From NCBI RefSeq assembly GCF_013294015.1, contig NZ_JABSNO010000018.1, positions 35,613-68,793 of the forward strand: DNA of 33,181 nt. Reading direction: 5' to 3'. This DNA comes from Frigoriflavimonas asaccharolytica. GTDB taxonomy: Bacteria > Bacteroidota > Bacteroidia > Flavobacteriales > Weeksellaceae. Shown here piece by piece: positions 8,267-16,374 of the stretch (the first letter of the stretch is position 1; every line of letters begins with the position of its first letter). The translations under genes were made by a program, and so were the position numbers. The notes under the pieces are model-generated. The model made no database searches. It was not told the origin of the DNA and saw nothing but the letters and a program-made list of their open reading frames with translations.

Positions 8267-9325
8267 TTAATTTGCAGGATCATCTCCTGTGAAATCGTCA
8301 TTTATTTCTGCGGTAATATCATCTTTGCTCTCTGGAAAGGCAATTGATACAAGCACGGAAATGATCAAAACTCCACCCACAATTCCTAAAGATATAGGAG
8401 TTGGAATGTGAAACCAAGGAGATATTAACATTTTTACACCTATAAAACTTAATACCACTGCCAAACCATAAGGTAGTTTGCTGAACATGTGGATAAAATT
8501 TGCTAATAAAAAATACAAAGCTCTTAATCCTAAAATCGCGAAAATATTTGATGTATACAAAATGAAAGGATCTTTGGATATTGCAAATATTGCGGGGATA
8601 GAATCTACCGCAAACAAAACGTCTGTGAATTCTATAACTGCCACTACAACAAGCAACGGCGTTGCCATTCTTATTCCATTCTGGATGGTAAAAAACTTGT
8701 CTCCGTCGTAATTATCAGAAACTTTGTAGAATTTTTTCACCAATTTTGCTCCCGCTGTTTGGCTAAAATCTTCATCTTCGTCTTCATCTCCTCCACCCCA
8801 AGAATTTATCCCAGCGTAGACCAAAAACAATCCAAATAAAGTCATTACTATATTAATTTTTACTGGTGTACCAAATACCACCATCTCTGGCAAATAAGTA
8901 AGATTGATGATTCCTACTCCTGCAAAAATAAATATAGCTCTAAATATTAAAGCTCCAATAATTCCCCAAAAAAGAACTTTATGATGCAGATGTTTTGGCA
9001 CTTTGAAGAAACTAAACACCAATATAAACACAAATAAATTGTCTACAGATAGGGCTTTTTCTATCCAATAAGCTGCCTGAAATTGTGTGAATTTTTCTAT
9101 CGCTACATCATGACCACCCATATCTTGATTGAAAATCCAATAGACCACTCCAGAAAACGCCATGGAAAGTGAAATCCAGATGATGCTCCAAATGGTAGCC
9201 TCTTTGGAAGATACTACATGTGCTTTTTTATTAAAAATTCCAAGATCCAAAAGGAGCATGACGAGTATTACTACAGCAAATCCTATGATTAGACCTGGGT
9301 GTAATTCCAAAATGTTTTGATCCAT
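8267..9325 (-). CDS. terC: TerC-family integral membrane protein (Alx-like)
   Basis: This is a 352-residue inner-membrane protein with about eight or nine TM helices. TerC hallmarks are visible: LLLDLGIFNKKAHVVSSKEA near the N-terminus, AAYWIEKALSVDNLFVFILV, and VIEFTDVLFAVDSIPAIFAI, each carrying conserved Asp/Glu within TM helices. A cytoplasmic acidic run GGGDEDEDEDF (about residues 177-187) is followed by a basic segment. TerC/Alx proteins are linked to metal (especially Mn2+) export and to metalation of secreted proteins, and TerC partners the other Ter proteins. It is 23 bases downstream of the kinase gene on the same strand, so it is likely the last gene of the ter cluster. The protein could also serve as a general Mn2+ exporter unrelated to the rest. 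Confidence 0.9.
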   Translation of the reverse strand: MDQNILELHPGLIIGFAVVILVMLLLDLGIFNKKAHVVSSKEATIWSIIWISLSMAFSGVVYWIFNQDMGGHDVAIEKFTQFQAAYWIEKALSVDNLFVFILVFSFFKVPKHLHHKVLFWGIIGALIFRAIFIFAGVGIINLTYLPEMVVFGTPVKINIVMTLFGLFLVYAGINSWGGGDEDEDEDFSQTAGAKLVKKFYKVSDNYDGDKFFTIQNGIRMATPLLVVVAVIEFTDVLFAVDSIPAIFAISKDPFILYTSNIFAILGLRALYFLLANFIHMFSKLPYGLAVVLSFIGVKMLISPWFHIPTPISLGIVGGVLIISVLVSIAFPESKDDITAEINDDFTGDDPAN

Positions 9326-9348
9326 ATTATTTATTTTGTTTTAGTTTT

Positions 9349-10857
9349 TTATTTGTTTGCCAAAGTTATATAAATTATTCGGCCTCCGTCTTCATCAGAG
9401 AGCATTATTTTTTTTCCATCTGTTAATTCTACCATCGTATTGATGGGCACCATTTTATCTTCCGTAATGTCTTTCATATTGGGCAAAGATTGATTGACTA
9501 AGACCCATTTATTTTGATAAAATGTGAAATAACCAACAGGTTTTTTGTCCAGTGCAGTTAAACTTTCATTTCTAATAACTTTTTTAGAAACGTGCCATTT
9601 AAAAAGATACTGGTTGTGATATACCATCAAACGATGATTTTCTGGTTTCCACACTCCCTCACTTTGCTTGTAATATAAATCTATCACAGGTAGTGTTCCT
9701 CTGTGCGGAGTACCACAAAAAGGGCATTTTGGTTTGGAACTATTATCAAAAACATACCATTTTTCGTCGCAATTTACATTGCTGCAAGGTTGTATGAGAT
9801 CTACTGTTTTCAACAAAGCAGTTTCCCACTCATTGGCAATTGGTCGCAACATTGGGTTGTGCAGACCATCTACGAATGCTCTTTTGAATAATTCTTGCAA
9901 ATATGGACCTGTAACAGAATACGGAATTTTGGTAGGATCTCCCCAAGTTAAATTCCATTTTTTGAGATGATCAATTTTCACTCTATTGGTAGAATCTGTC
10001 GGGTGCTCTACAAAAATTGCTTTTTCACCCATAGAAAGGACTTCATCTTTTTCAGATTCCAAATCCCACACTTTTCCACCACGCAAAGGATGCCTCCTCA
10101 ATAAATACATATAAATAAGCACTGCCAAAGCGTGCAAATCTGTTTTTTGATTGGGCAAAACTCGGTTGGGATCTGTGATAGCAAGATGTTTGGTTTTTAA
10201 AACTTCTGGCGCGATGAAATCTGCAGTACCTATTACTTCTGGTGCAAATTTCCCCGGCACAACCAAACCATCTAAATCTATAAGATTGGCAGATTTGGTC
10301 ACAGGATCTATCAATACATTATTATAAGATAAATCTGAATGCGCCAATCCCATTTGGTGCATTTTTTTTATGCCTCTAGAAACGTTGATGGAAATTTGAA
10401 AATAACTTAACCAATCTCCTAATTCGGATTTATCAATTGCCAAAGGATATTCCTTATTTCTAAAAGAAGGTGTGGTAAACCATTTGCCTTTTTTCTCGGC
10501 ACCTTTTATGGTTTCATTGGCGATATATCCTTTTTTAAAGAAAAATTTAGAATCATAAATTGGAACAACTACACCTGTTTTTCCATTTTTTTCTACTGCA
10601 TCATAAGGCCATCTAAAAATATCATCTAAATAATAATCAGCATTATTACCTTTTTTAATATTATCTAGATATAGCGTTACAATAATTTTTATTCTTTCCT
10701 TTTGATTAAAATCCAAAGTATCACGGAAAAAAGCGACTACATATTTCCTATTTGGCGCAAAATAAACGTCTTTCATTCCGCCCTTTATAGGATTTCCATC
10801 GTCTACATATTCGTATGATTTGGTAGAATCTATTATTGAATTCACTTTATTAATCAT
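9349..10857 (-). CDS. divergent Ser/Thr protein kinase of the TerY-P triad
   Basis: The 502-residue protein has a eukaryotic-like kinase domain at about residues 20-330. The Gly-rich loop is GGMKDVYFAPN, the catalytic loop is HSDLSYNN (His173, Asp175, Asn180) and the metal-binding motif is IDLDG (residues 193-197), followed by GTADFIAPEVL. The beta-3 segment reads YVVAFFR, so the usual VAIK lysine is not obvious. A CxxxxC...CxxC zinc ribbon (CSNVNC, CPFCG) follows, and the C-terminal ~100 residues look FHA-like (WVLVNQ, VELTDGKKIML, GGRIIYITL). It sits 4 bases from the PP2C gene, itself 1 base from a TerY gene. This triad is a known Ter-linked signalling module; the kinase probably phosphorylates TerY, TerD or itself. 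Substrates are not known. Confidence 0.85.
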   Translation of the reverse strand: MINKVNSIIDSTKSYEYVDDGNPIKGGMKDVYFAPNRKYVVAFFRDTLDFNQKERIKIIVTLYLDNIKKGNNADYYLDDIFRWPYDAVEKNGKTGVVVPIYDSKFFFKKGYIANETIKGAEKKGKWFTTPSFRNKEYPLAIDKSELGDWLSYFQISINVSRGIKKMHQMGLAHSDLSYNNVLIDPVTKSANLIDLDGLVVPGKFAPEVIGTADFIAPEVLKTKHLAITDPNRVLPNQKTDLHALAVLIYMYLLRRHPLRGGKVWDLESEKDEVLSMGEKAIFVEHPTDSTNRVKIDHLKKWNLTWGDPTKIPYSVTGPYLQELFKRAFVDGLHNPMLRPIANEWETALLKTVDLIQPCSNVNCDEKWYVFDNSSKPKCPFCGTPHRGTLPVIDLYYKQSEGVWKPENHRLMVYHNQYLFKWHVSKKVIRNESLTALDKKPVGYFTFYQNKWVLVNQSLPNMKDITEDKMVPINTMVELTDGKKIMLSDEDGGRIIYITLANK

Positions 10858-10861
10858 ACTT

Positions 10862-12316
10862 TTAATAGATTATAGCTAAAGTTCTATCGTCGTGGTTTCC
10901 TTTGCTCCAAAAATCCATCCAATCAGAAAGTTGATTTTCGATATTGCTATCTTCTACAAAATCTACTTTTTTGAAATCCTCGTTTTCGCCACTTAAATCT
11001 CGCAGAAAGTCATTCCAACTTTCTATATTTTCTAGTTTACTTTCCACTACAAATTTTGGATCATAAATACCATCTGTCATCAAAATTAATTTTGAAAAAT
11101 CTGGAAAACAATTTAAGCCAAAACGATTCACCATATCTGGACGACCGAAAATTTCTGGCATCGTCATAAATCTAGTTGCGCCACTACTTTCTCCAACATC
11201 TAAGAAGTTGAGCAAATGTACATCAGTTTGGTCTTTGTTAATAACATTTATGGGACAATCTCCTACTCCAAAAGATAGAACAACATAGCCAAATTGGAAT
11301 TTTTTTATTAAAGTAAAAATCAATGTTGTATGAATATCTTTCAGCGTAATTTCTTCACTTTCGGCAAATTTGAGGAGTTCATTTTGCAGATTTTTTATAT
11401 TTTTATAAAGAACATTTACGATTAAATTCTTACTTTTTAGTTTTAAATCTTCCGTTTGTTCTATAGAGATTTTCGAATCTGATTTGTTTTCCTCGTCGAT
11501 TGAAAGTATTTCAATTTCTGGTAATACTTCCGCATTTGTAGCAAAATATTGAGTAACTTCTTGAGATAAAGTATTTAAAATTTCTTCATTATTAAAACTT
11601 TCTGCTATCCAATCGCAAGCGAATTTAGAACCTGCTCTCGCAAATTCTGCAGATCCTGCTCCATCTGCAACAGCAACTATCGCCCAATCATTTGGTAGGT
11701 TTTTTACCAAAAAATCATCATCTCGGAAAGTAGCGTTGTGCGCATGAGAACGACCTCTTTTGGAAGAAACAACAATTTTTTTATCTAAAAAAGTAGATTT
11801 ATAATTGATATTTTCTACTTTAAAAAATCTACTATCTGCAGGACTGGGCTTATTTAACCATAGATCTTTTGGATCTGCATTCACGATGAATGAAGCCACT
11901 TTAATATCTGTTTCTAAATTTTCGTCATTTTTATTAAAAAATACGATTTGAATATCAATGGTTTCTGCAACAGTTGGAACACCATAAATACGGGCCTTTT
12001 CGGCATCAAATTGCAAACCGACAGATTCTAAATTATTTATTTCTTGAATTCTGATATTGGGAAATAAGGATAAATCAAATGTAAATTGATATTCTTTTTT
12101 TGCGTTTGCATTAGGAATAATAATGTGAGCTTCTTTGAATTCTTCTTTTTCTTTATGCATAGTAAATAATTCTATCATGGAAATATTCAGTTCTTTGATG
12201 GTTTTAGAAATATCGATTAATTTTTGATTATCTGCTAATTTTGACAGCGTACTTTCTACCGCTTTGCTGTTTTTTATTTCAAATTCTGTAAGTAATTTCC
12301 TTAAATAATCTTCCAT
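10862..12316 (-). CDS. PP2C-family protein phosphatase of the TerY-P triad
   Basis: The 484-residue protein has a PP2C phosphatase domain from about residue 175 to the end. Metal-binding and catalytic motifs are AVADGAGSAEFA (Asp about 218), VLSFGVGDCPI (about 351), MTDGIYDPKF (about 414) and NHDDRTLAIIY at the C-terminus. The N-terminal ~60 residues are helical; residues about 70-165 look like a beta-sandwich of the cadherin/Ig type (FDAEKARIYGVPTVAETIDI). This extra domain may bind a partner. The enzyme would dephosphorylate what the adjacent kinase phosphorylates. It is encoded 1 base after the TerY gene and 4 bases before the kinase gene, so the three are translationally linked. Confidence 0.88.
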   Translation of the reverse strand: MEDYLRKLLTEFEIKNSKAVESTLSKLADNQKLIDISKTIKELNISMIELFTMHKEKEEFKEAHIIIPNANAKKEYQFTFDLSLFPNIRIQEINNLESVGLQFDAEKARIYGVPTVAETIDIQIVFFNKNDENLETDIKVASFIVNADPKDLWLNKPSPADSRFFKVENINYKSTFLDKKIVVSSKRGRSHAHNATFRDDDFLVKNLPNDWAIVAVADGAGSAEFARAGSKFACDWIAESFNNEEILNTLSQEVTQYFATNAEVLPEIEILSIDEENKSDSKISIEQTEDLKLKSKNLIVNVLYKNIKNLQNELLKFAESEEITLKDIHTTLIFTLIKKFQFGYVVLSFGVGDCPINVINKDQTDVHLLNFLDVGESSGATRFMTMPEIFGRPDMVNRFGLNCFPDFSKLILMTDGIYDPKFVVESKLENIESWNDFLRDLSGENEDFKKVDFVEDSNIENQLSDWMDFWSKGNHDDRTLAIIY

Positions 12317-12317
12317 A

Positions 12318-13361
12318 TTAGCCTAAAGTTCTATTAATATCAAAACCACCTTCTGCCATTCCGTAATGTCCTTCATTTCCACACCATGGGCATTTTGCTG
12401 CGCCTTCGCCAGAAATGCAGTGAATTCCTCCACATTGGCAAGTTGCTAATGCGACACCATTGCCGCAAGATGGGCAACTTGGGTTTCCTTGAATTTCTTC
12501 ACTAGAAATTTTTGATCCACTTATACCGCCATCAGAATATTCTTGGTAGGCATTTTCATCAATTTTGTATGCACCTTCTATTTTATAGTAACGCGTATCA
12601 AAACCTGGAACACGGGATTCTTGCAGCGTTTTTTTAAACTTCATCAGATATAATTTGTCATTGGTAGTGCATTTTCCGTTCAGCACTACAAAATTATTAT
12701 CTGGCAGAGAATGTTTTTTGGTTACATCTATTTCTTCTACTACTTTAGAGTCCATTTTGCTTAAATTGATGCCGTCGGAATTGCCCGTATCAATTTTTTC
12801 GCTCGTTAATTTTATAGAAGCTGTTACCCATTTAAAGAATTCTTTGTAGGAATTGGCATCTGTATTATTGAATAATAAAACCTGATCTGTAAGACGACCT
12901 AGAAGATTAATATTGGTATTATCTCCTACAGAAATTACGATGAGATTGCATTTTTTGCGGTAATTTTCATTCCAGCGTTGGATTGCATTTTCTGTATCGT
13001 CTGTGGGAATTCCATCTGTGAAAAGGAAAACGATGGGTTTCCAATCTCCTTTCCTTTCGTAGGTGGTTTTCACGATGTCTTTGTCTAAGGAATTCATCAA
13101 TTGCTCCAAACCTTTTGAGAGCGAAGTTCCGCTTCCGATGGGAATTTTTGGAGGATAAAATGAGATTACATCTTGCAACGGCATGATGACTTTACTTTTG
13201 CCTGCAAACCCAATGATGGAAATCCAAACAGTTTCCAAAGCGTAAGGATCTGTTTTTAATTCTTTGATAATCGTTGCAATACCATCTTGCACTTGCTCGA
13301 TTGGTTCTCCCACCATTGATTCTGAAACATCTAGTAGGAAATATATGGGTAGTCTTCTCAT
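12318..13361 (-). CDS. terY: TerY-type VWA protein with C-terminal zinc fingers
   Basis: The N-terminal ~200 residues form a von Willebrand A domain. The MIDAS metal site has DVSES (DxSxS), a Thr in GSGTSLSKGL and an Asp in FTDGIPTDD. The C-terminal part (about residues 280-340) holds a cysteine-rich zinc-ribbon set: CPSCG, CQC, HC and CPWCG. This matches the TerY-C domain of longer TerY proteins (347 residues here). VWA proteins of Ter systems are thought to be adaptors that bring kinase and phosphatase to targets. It is the first gene of the tight TerY-phosphatase-kinase triad, 56 bases downstream of another VWA gene. Cytoplasmic; no signal peptide. Confidence 0.88.
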   Translation of the reverse strand: MRRLPIYFLLDVSESMVGEPIEQVQDGIATIIKELKTDPYALETVWISIIGFAGKSKVIMPLQDVISFYPPKIPIGSGTSLSKGLEQLMNSLDKDIVKTTYERKGDWKPIVFLFTDGIPTDDTENAIQRWNENYRKKCNLIVISVGDNTNINLLGRLTDQVLLFNNTDANSYKEFFKWVTASIKLTSEKIDTGNSDGINLSKMDSKVVEEIDVTKKHSLPDNNFVVLNGKCTTNDKLYLMKFKKTLQESRVPGFDTRYYKIEGAYKIDENAYQEYSDGGISGSKISSEEIQGNPSCPSCGNGVALATCQCGGIHCISGEGAAKCPWCGNEGHYGMAEGGFDINRTLG

Positions 13362-13417
13362 TTGGATTTTTAGCTTAAATTAATTAAAAAATGAAGAATC
13401 GAAATATTTATAAATTT

Positions 13418-14056
13418 TTACACGACTATATTTAATTCCGTTGGTGGTGGAGGTAAAGTCATGGATTCGCCGGTTCCTTGGGATTTGCTGCCCATTTCTA
13501 TGGAAGAACTTACCCATTGGAAAAATGTGGCTAAAGTAGAAGGATCTGTTGCATCAAGCTTTACCACATGATCTGTGAGTTCCAGCAAAAAGCTTTCTTC
13601 CGCTTTTGGTCCAGCTGCACAAGCGACGATGGCTCCAAAATCTAAAGCTTTTATTTTCGGGAGCATTTGTCTGTATTTTTGAATATCCGAAGGTTTGCCG
13701 TCTGTGAAAATAAATAAAAGTGGTTTCCAATCTCCTTTTCTATCCATAGATCCTTTTATTAATTCTCTATTCACAACATCATGCAACATTTCTAAAGCTT
13801 GGCCAGTATGCGTTGGTCCGCTTTCTGGGCAAGTTATTTCTATAGGATGATAACTTGCTAAATCTACCAAAGGAATTATATTTTTCACATCTCTATCAAA
13901 TGTAATTGCAGAAATATGCAAAGAATCCATTGCTTGCGGATCTTGGCGAAGCATAGAAATTAAGCCATTAAAGCCATTGTTGAGTGCCGCAATTCCTTCT
14001 CCTCGCATTGAGCCAGAAGTATCTAGTAAAAAATATGCGAGTAGTCTTCTATTCAT
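13418..14056 (-). CDS. terY: TerY-like VWA-domain protein
   Basis: This 212-residue single-domain VWA protein has the same length as plasmid TerY. MIDAS residues are seen in LLDTSGSMRGEG, GPTHTGQALEM and FTDGKPSD. The tail ends in a short Pro-rich stretch, TLPPPPTELNIVV. The next VWA protein has a matching tail (LPPPPSELVIVS), so the two are recent paralogues, though their middle parts differ. The proline-rich tail may be a docking peptide. It lies 4 bases after the sister gene and 56 bases before the longer TerY. The function is inferred as a metal-dependent adaptor for the Ter complex. Confidence 0.85.
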   Translation of the reverse strand: MNRRLLAYFLLDTSGSMRGEGIAALNNGFNGLISMLRQDPQAMDSLHISAITFDRDVKNIIPLVDLASYHPIEITCPESGPTHTGQALEMLHDVVNRELIKGSMDRKGDWKPLLFIFTDGKPSDIQKYRQMLPKIKALDFGAIVACAAGPKAEESFLLELTDHVVKLDATDPSTLATFFQWVSSSIEMGSKSQGTGESMTLPPPPTELNIVV

Positions 14057-14060
14057 AATC

Positions 14061-14699
14061 TTACGAAACTATTACCAATTCTGAAGGTGGTGGTGGAAGT
14101 TGATCCAATCCGGCTAATTCTATCCCCGTTTCTTCCACTTTTGTAGATGTGGTAGAAATGGAATCTGTAACCCATTGGAAAAATTTAGAAATACTTTCTG
14201 AGTCTGCATTGTCCAATCTCACCGTTGCACCGCAAATTTGTTTTAAAATAGCATCATCTGCTCCTTGTCCTGCTGCGCAACCTACAATTAGTCCTTTATT
14301 TACATTTTTTAGTTTGTTAAAACCAATTTGCCAATCGTCTGTAGGAACGCCATCTGTCATGATGAAGGTTAGTGGTTTCCAATCTCCTTTTGTATCTGCA
14401 GTAGTTTTGGTAATTTCGGTTGCCATTTTATCTGCCAAAAGAGAAAGTGCTGCACCTAAAGCTGTTGTACTAGCTGCTTTAATATCTACCATTTGAAACG
14501 ACGCAAGGTCTGTGAGCGGTACTATTTGTTTTGCTTCACTATCAAAAGTAATGATGCTTACATAAGCTGTTTCTAGAGCTTGCGGATTTTGACGCAAAGA
14601 GTGCATCATCATTTGTACTCCGTTTTTCACGGCTTCTATTGGTTCGCCAGTCATAGAACCAGATGTGTCTAATAATAAATATACGGGTAATCTTCTCAT
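14061..14699 (-). CDS. terY: TerY-like VWA-domain protein
   Basis: This 212-residue VWA protein has intact MIDAS motifs: LLDTSGSMTGEP, ASTTALGAAL and IMTDGVPTDDW. The C-terminus carries the LPPPPSELVIVS tail shared with the next gene product. The opening MRRLPVYLLLDTSGSM is nearly identical to that of the zinc-finger TerY (MRRLPIYFLLDVSESM), which supports tandem duplication. It begins 6 bases after a TerD gene on the same strand. It likely acts in the cytoplasm as an adaptor with TerD and the phosphorylation triad. Confidence 0.87.
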   Translation of the reverse strand: MRRLPVYLLLDTSGSMTGEPIEAVKNGVQMMMHSLRQNPQALETAYVSIITFDSEAKQIVPLTDLASFQMVDIKAASTTALGAALSLLADKMATEITKTTADTKGDWKPLTFIMTDGVPTDDWQIGFNKLKNVNKGLIVGCAAGQGADDAILKQICGATVRLDNADSESISKFFQWVTDSISTTSTKVEETGIELAGLDQLPPPPSELVIVS

Positions 14700-14705
14700 T
14701 TTTTG

Positions 14706-15386
14706 CTATTTATAATTTTGCGTAATCTTTTGAATGGTTTGGATAAACATATTGTCTTCTGTTGCATCTCCGATAGCATCAAATTTCCATTCTCCGTTTT
14801 TGCGGTACAATTTCCCTAAAATTAAAGCTCTTTTTCCGCGATAAGATGCATCTGTAACGATATCGTAGTTTGAAAAAACACTATTCACTTTGGTAGGCGT
14901 TCCTTCATACATTCTTATTTTGGCAAAAGGAATTTGGGCAAAATCAAAATTTTGGCCTTGATTAAGATAGATATTCAAGAAGAAATAAATTTTATCTACA
15001 TCTGGTTTTACTTGATTGAGATTTACGGTGATAATTTCATTATCCAAACCATCGTCTCCGCCTACATCTCCTTGTCTATCGTCTCCACTATGACGCAAAC
15101 CTCCATCGTTTGAAGATAATTTGCCAAGCGGATAATTATTTTGAGCTAACCAAGCGTTGTATTCTGGGGAATATATCCAATCGATCATTTCGCCGTTTTG
15201 GTTGAGCATGATGCAACTCAAATCTAAATCTACATCTTCCACCACTTTTTTTGTTCCGAAACCGAAAAGTCCTGGTTTTGTAGTTTCTATTGCTCCCCAA
15301 TTTACTCCCACACAAAAATTGGTGAGCGCTTCTCCGGTAGATTTTCTTAAATCAATTTTTTGACCTTTTTGTAAGTTTATAGACAT
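14706..15386 (-). CDS. TerD-domain protein, TerZ-like
   Basis: This 226-residue TerD-fold protein starts with MSINLQKGQKIDL, the signature opening of the family, then VNWGAIE and VDLDLSCIML. The acidic, calcium-binding loop is RHSGDDRQGD...DGLDNEI. FDAIGDATEDN near the end closes the domain. Compared with classic TerD, the RHSGDD and 'NxYxNQGQxF' features are closer to TerZ. It has an insertion of about 20 residues (DWIYSPEYNAWLAQNNYPL) that its neighbour at 15761-16372 lacks. TerD proteins bind Ca2+ and are thought to assemble at the inner membrane with TerC. A 374-base gap separates it from the upstream TerD gene, so it may have its own promoter. Confidence 0.88.
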   Translation of the reverse strand: MSINLQKGQKIDLRKSTGEALTNFCVGVNWGAIETTKPGLFGFGTKKVVEDVDLDLSCIMLNQNGEMIDWIYSPEYNAWLAQNNYPLGKLSSNDGGLRHSGDDRQGDVGGDDGLDNEIITVNLNQVKPDVDKIYFFLNIYLNQGQNFDFAQIPFAKIRMYEGTPTKVNSVFSNYDIVTDASYRGKRALILGKLYRKNGEWKFDAIGDATEDNMFIQTIQKITQNYK

Positions 15387-15760
15387 GGTTTTTTATTTTT
15401 AATTTTATTAATGAAAATTTTTTTGAAGCCAAAGTTTTAAACACAACAGGAACCAAGGCATGAGCTTAAAAAATTTGTCTTAAAGATAAAACAAGATTTA
15501 ACACGCTTATTTTCAGTTCACAACAAATTGAGACTCCTTAAAGTTTTATTCCTATTAGTTCAAATTTATAGTTTTAAATGAAACTGCTAAACTTCGGTAA
15601 ATGGTTTTTAATACTATTTAAACTTGCTTAAATATATTTTTCAGCTATGCTCTTGCAGCCCGACTTGAGTGAAGCTCTTTTTATGATTTTTGAGTAAAAA
15701 ATTATAAAAAAGCGGGAACGGAAGGCGGATTAAGCTGCCCAAATAAATTGAGAAATTGGT
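15387..15760. other. 374-base non-coding gap between two terD-type genes
   Basis: No protein-coding frame of interest. It holds a compact structured element at 15655-15740 (see separate entry). It also has a TAAATTTG sequence on the minus strand (15561-15568), which could be a -7 box for the downstream terD-type gene, although no -33 element is seen at the right distance. The rest is AT-rich sequence in which I see no further structure. Confidence 0.6.
15655..15740 (+). ncRNA. compact structured GCAGCCCG...GCTGCCC element (copy B)
   Basis: The 86-base element begins GCAGCCCGACTTGAGTGA and ends AAGGCGGATTAAGCTGCCC. GCAGC and GCTGC are complementary and can close the element. Inside is a long AT hairpin: CTTTTTATGATTTTT (15677-15691) pairs with AAAAAATTATAAAAAAG (15696-15712 region) around GAGTA. 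A longer relative lies at 21181-21406. The strand is assigned by the orientation of the conserved ends, not by transcription evidence; the flanking genes are on the minus strand. It may be a non-coding RNA motif of flavobacteria (possibly the Rfam family called Flavo-1), which a covariance search would decide. Confidence 0.4.
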
Positions 15761-16372
15761 TTATAAATAGTTATTTTTCACGGTTTCTATAGTTTGCTCT
15801 AATTTTTTGTCTTTGGTAGGTTCTCCAATCGCATTAAATTTCCACTCGCCATTTTTTTTGTAAAAAACGCCCATTACCATTGCTACGTGACCAGAAAAAT
15901 TTTCGCCTTTTGCAATATTATACGTTGCAAAAACTTCTGAAACGCGAGAAGGAGTGCCTTCGTAGATGCGGATTGAAGCGAAAGGAATGGTGCCAAAATC
16001 TTGACCTTGATAACTATTAAGTACAAATGCAACGGAAGAAACATTTGGATTAAGACGAGAAAAATCTAAAGTGATAATCTCATTATCTAGACCATCATCT
16101 CCCGACATATCTCCGGTAAGATCGTCTCCGCTGTGTTTTATAGAACCATCTTTTGATAATAATTGGCCGAAATAAACGACGTCTACAGAATTTTTGTTTT
16201 CATCAAATAATAGGCAACTTGCATCTAAATCTACGGCTTGTTTGGAAGTTCCGCCGAGCCAGCCTTTTTTCTCGATTGCGCCCCAGTTTACACCTACGCA
16301 AATATTTTGCAGCGTGCTTCCGTTATCTTTCTTCAGATTTATTCTTTGTCCTTTTTGTAAATTAATAGCCAT
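15761..16372 (-). CDS. TerD-domain protein, TerZ-like
   Basis: The 203-residue protein opens with MAINLQKGQRINLKK and VNWGAIEKKGWLGG, followed by VDLDASCLLFDENKN. The acidic loop is KHSGDDLTGDMSGDDGLDNE, and VLNSYQGQDFGTIPFASIRI follows; these features match TerZ more than TerD. KFNAIGEPTKDKKLEQTI closes it. It would bind Ca2+ through the Asp-rich loop, like other TerD proteins. It is 2 bases downstream of the unknown 322-residue gene, so those two are probably co-translated. The stop is followed by a 374-base gap containing a structured element. Confidence 0.88.
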   Translation of the reverse strand: MAINLQKGQRINLKKDNGSTLQNICVGVNWGAIEKKGWLGGTSKQAVDLDASCLLFDENKNSVDVVYFGQLLSKDGSIKHSGDDLTGDMSGDDGLDNEIITLDFSRLNPNVSSVAFVLNSYQGQDFGTIPFASIRIYEGTPSRVSEVFATYNIAKGENFSGHVAMVMGVFYKKNGEWKFNAIGEPTKDKKLEQTIETVKNNYL

Positions 16373-16374
16373 TT

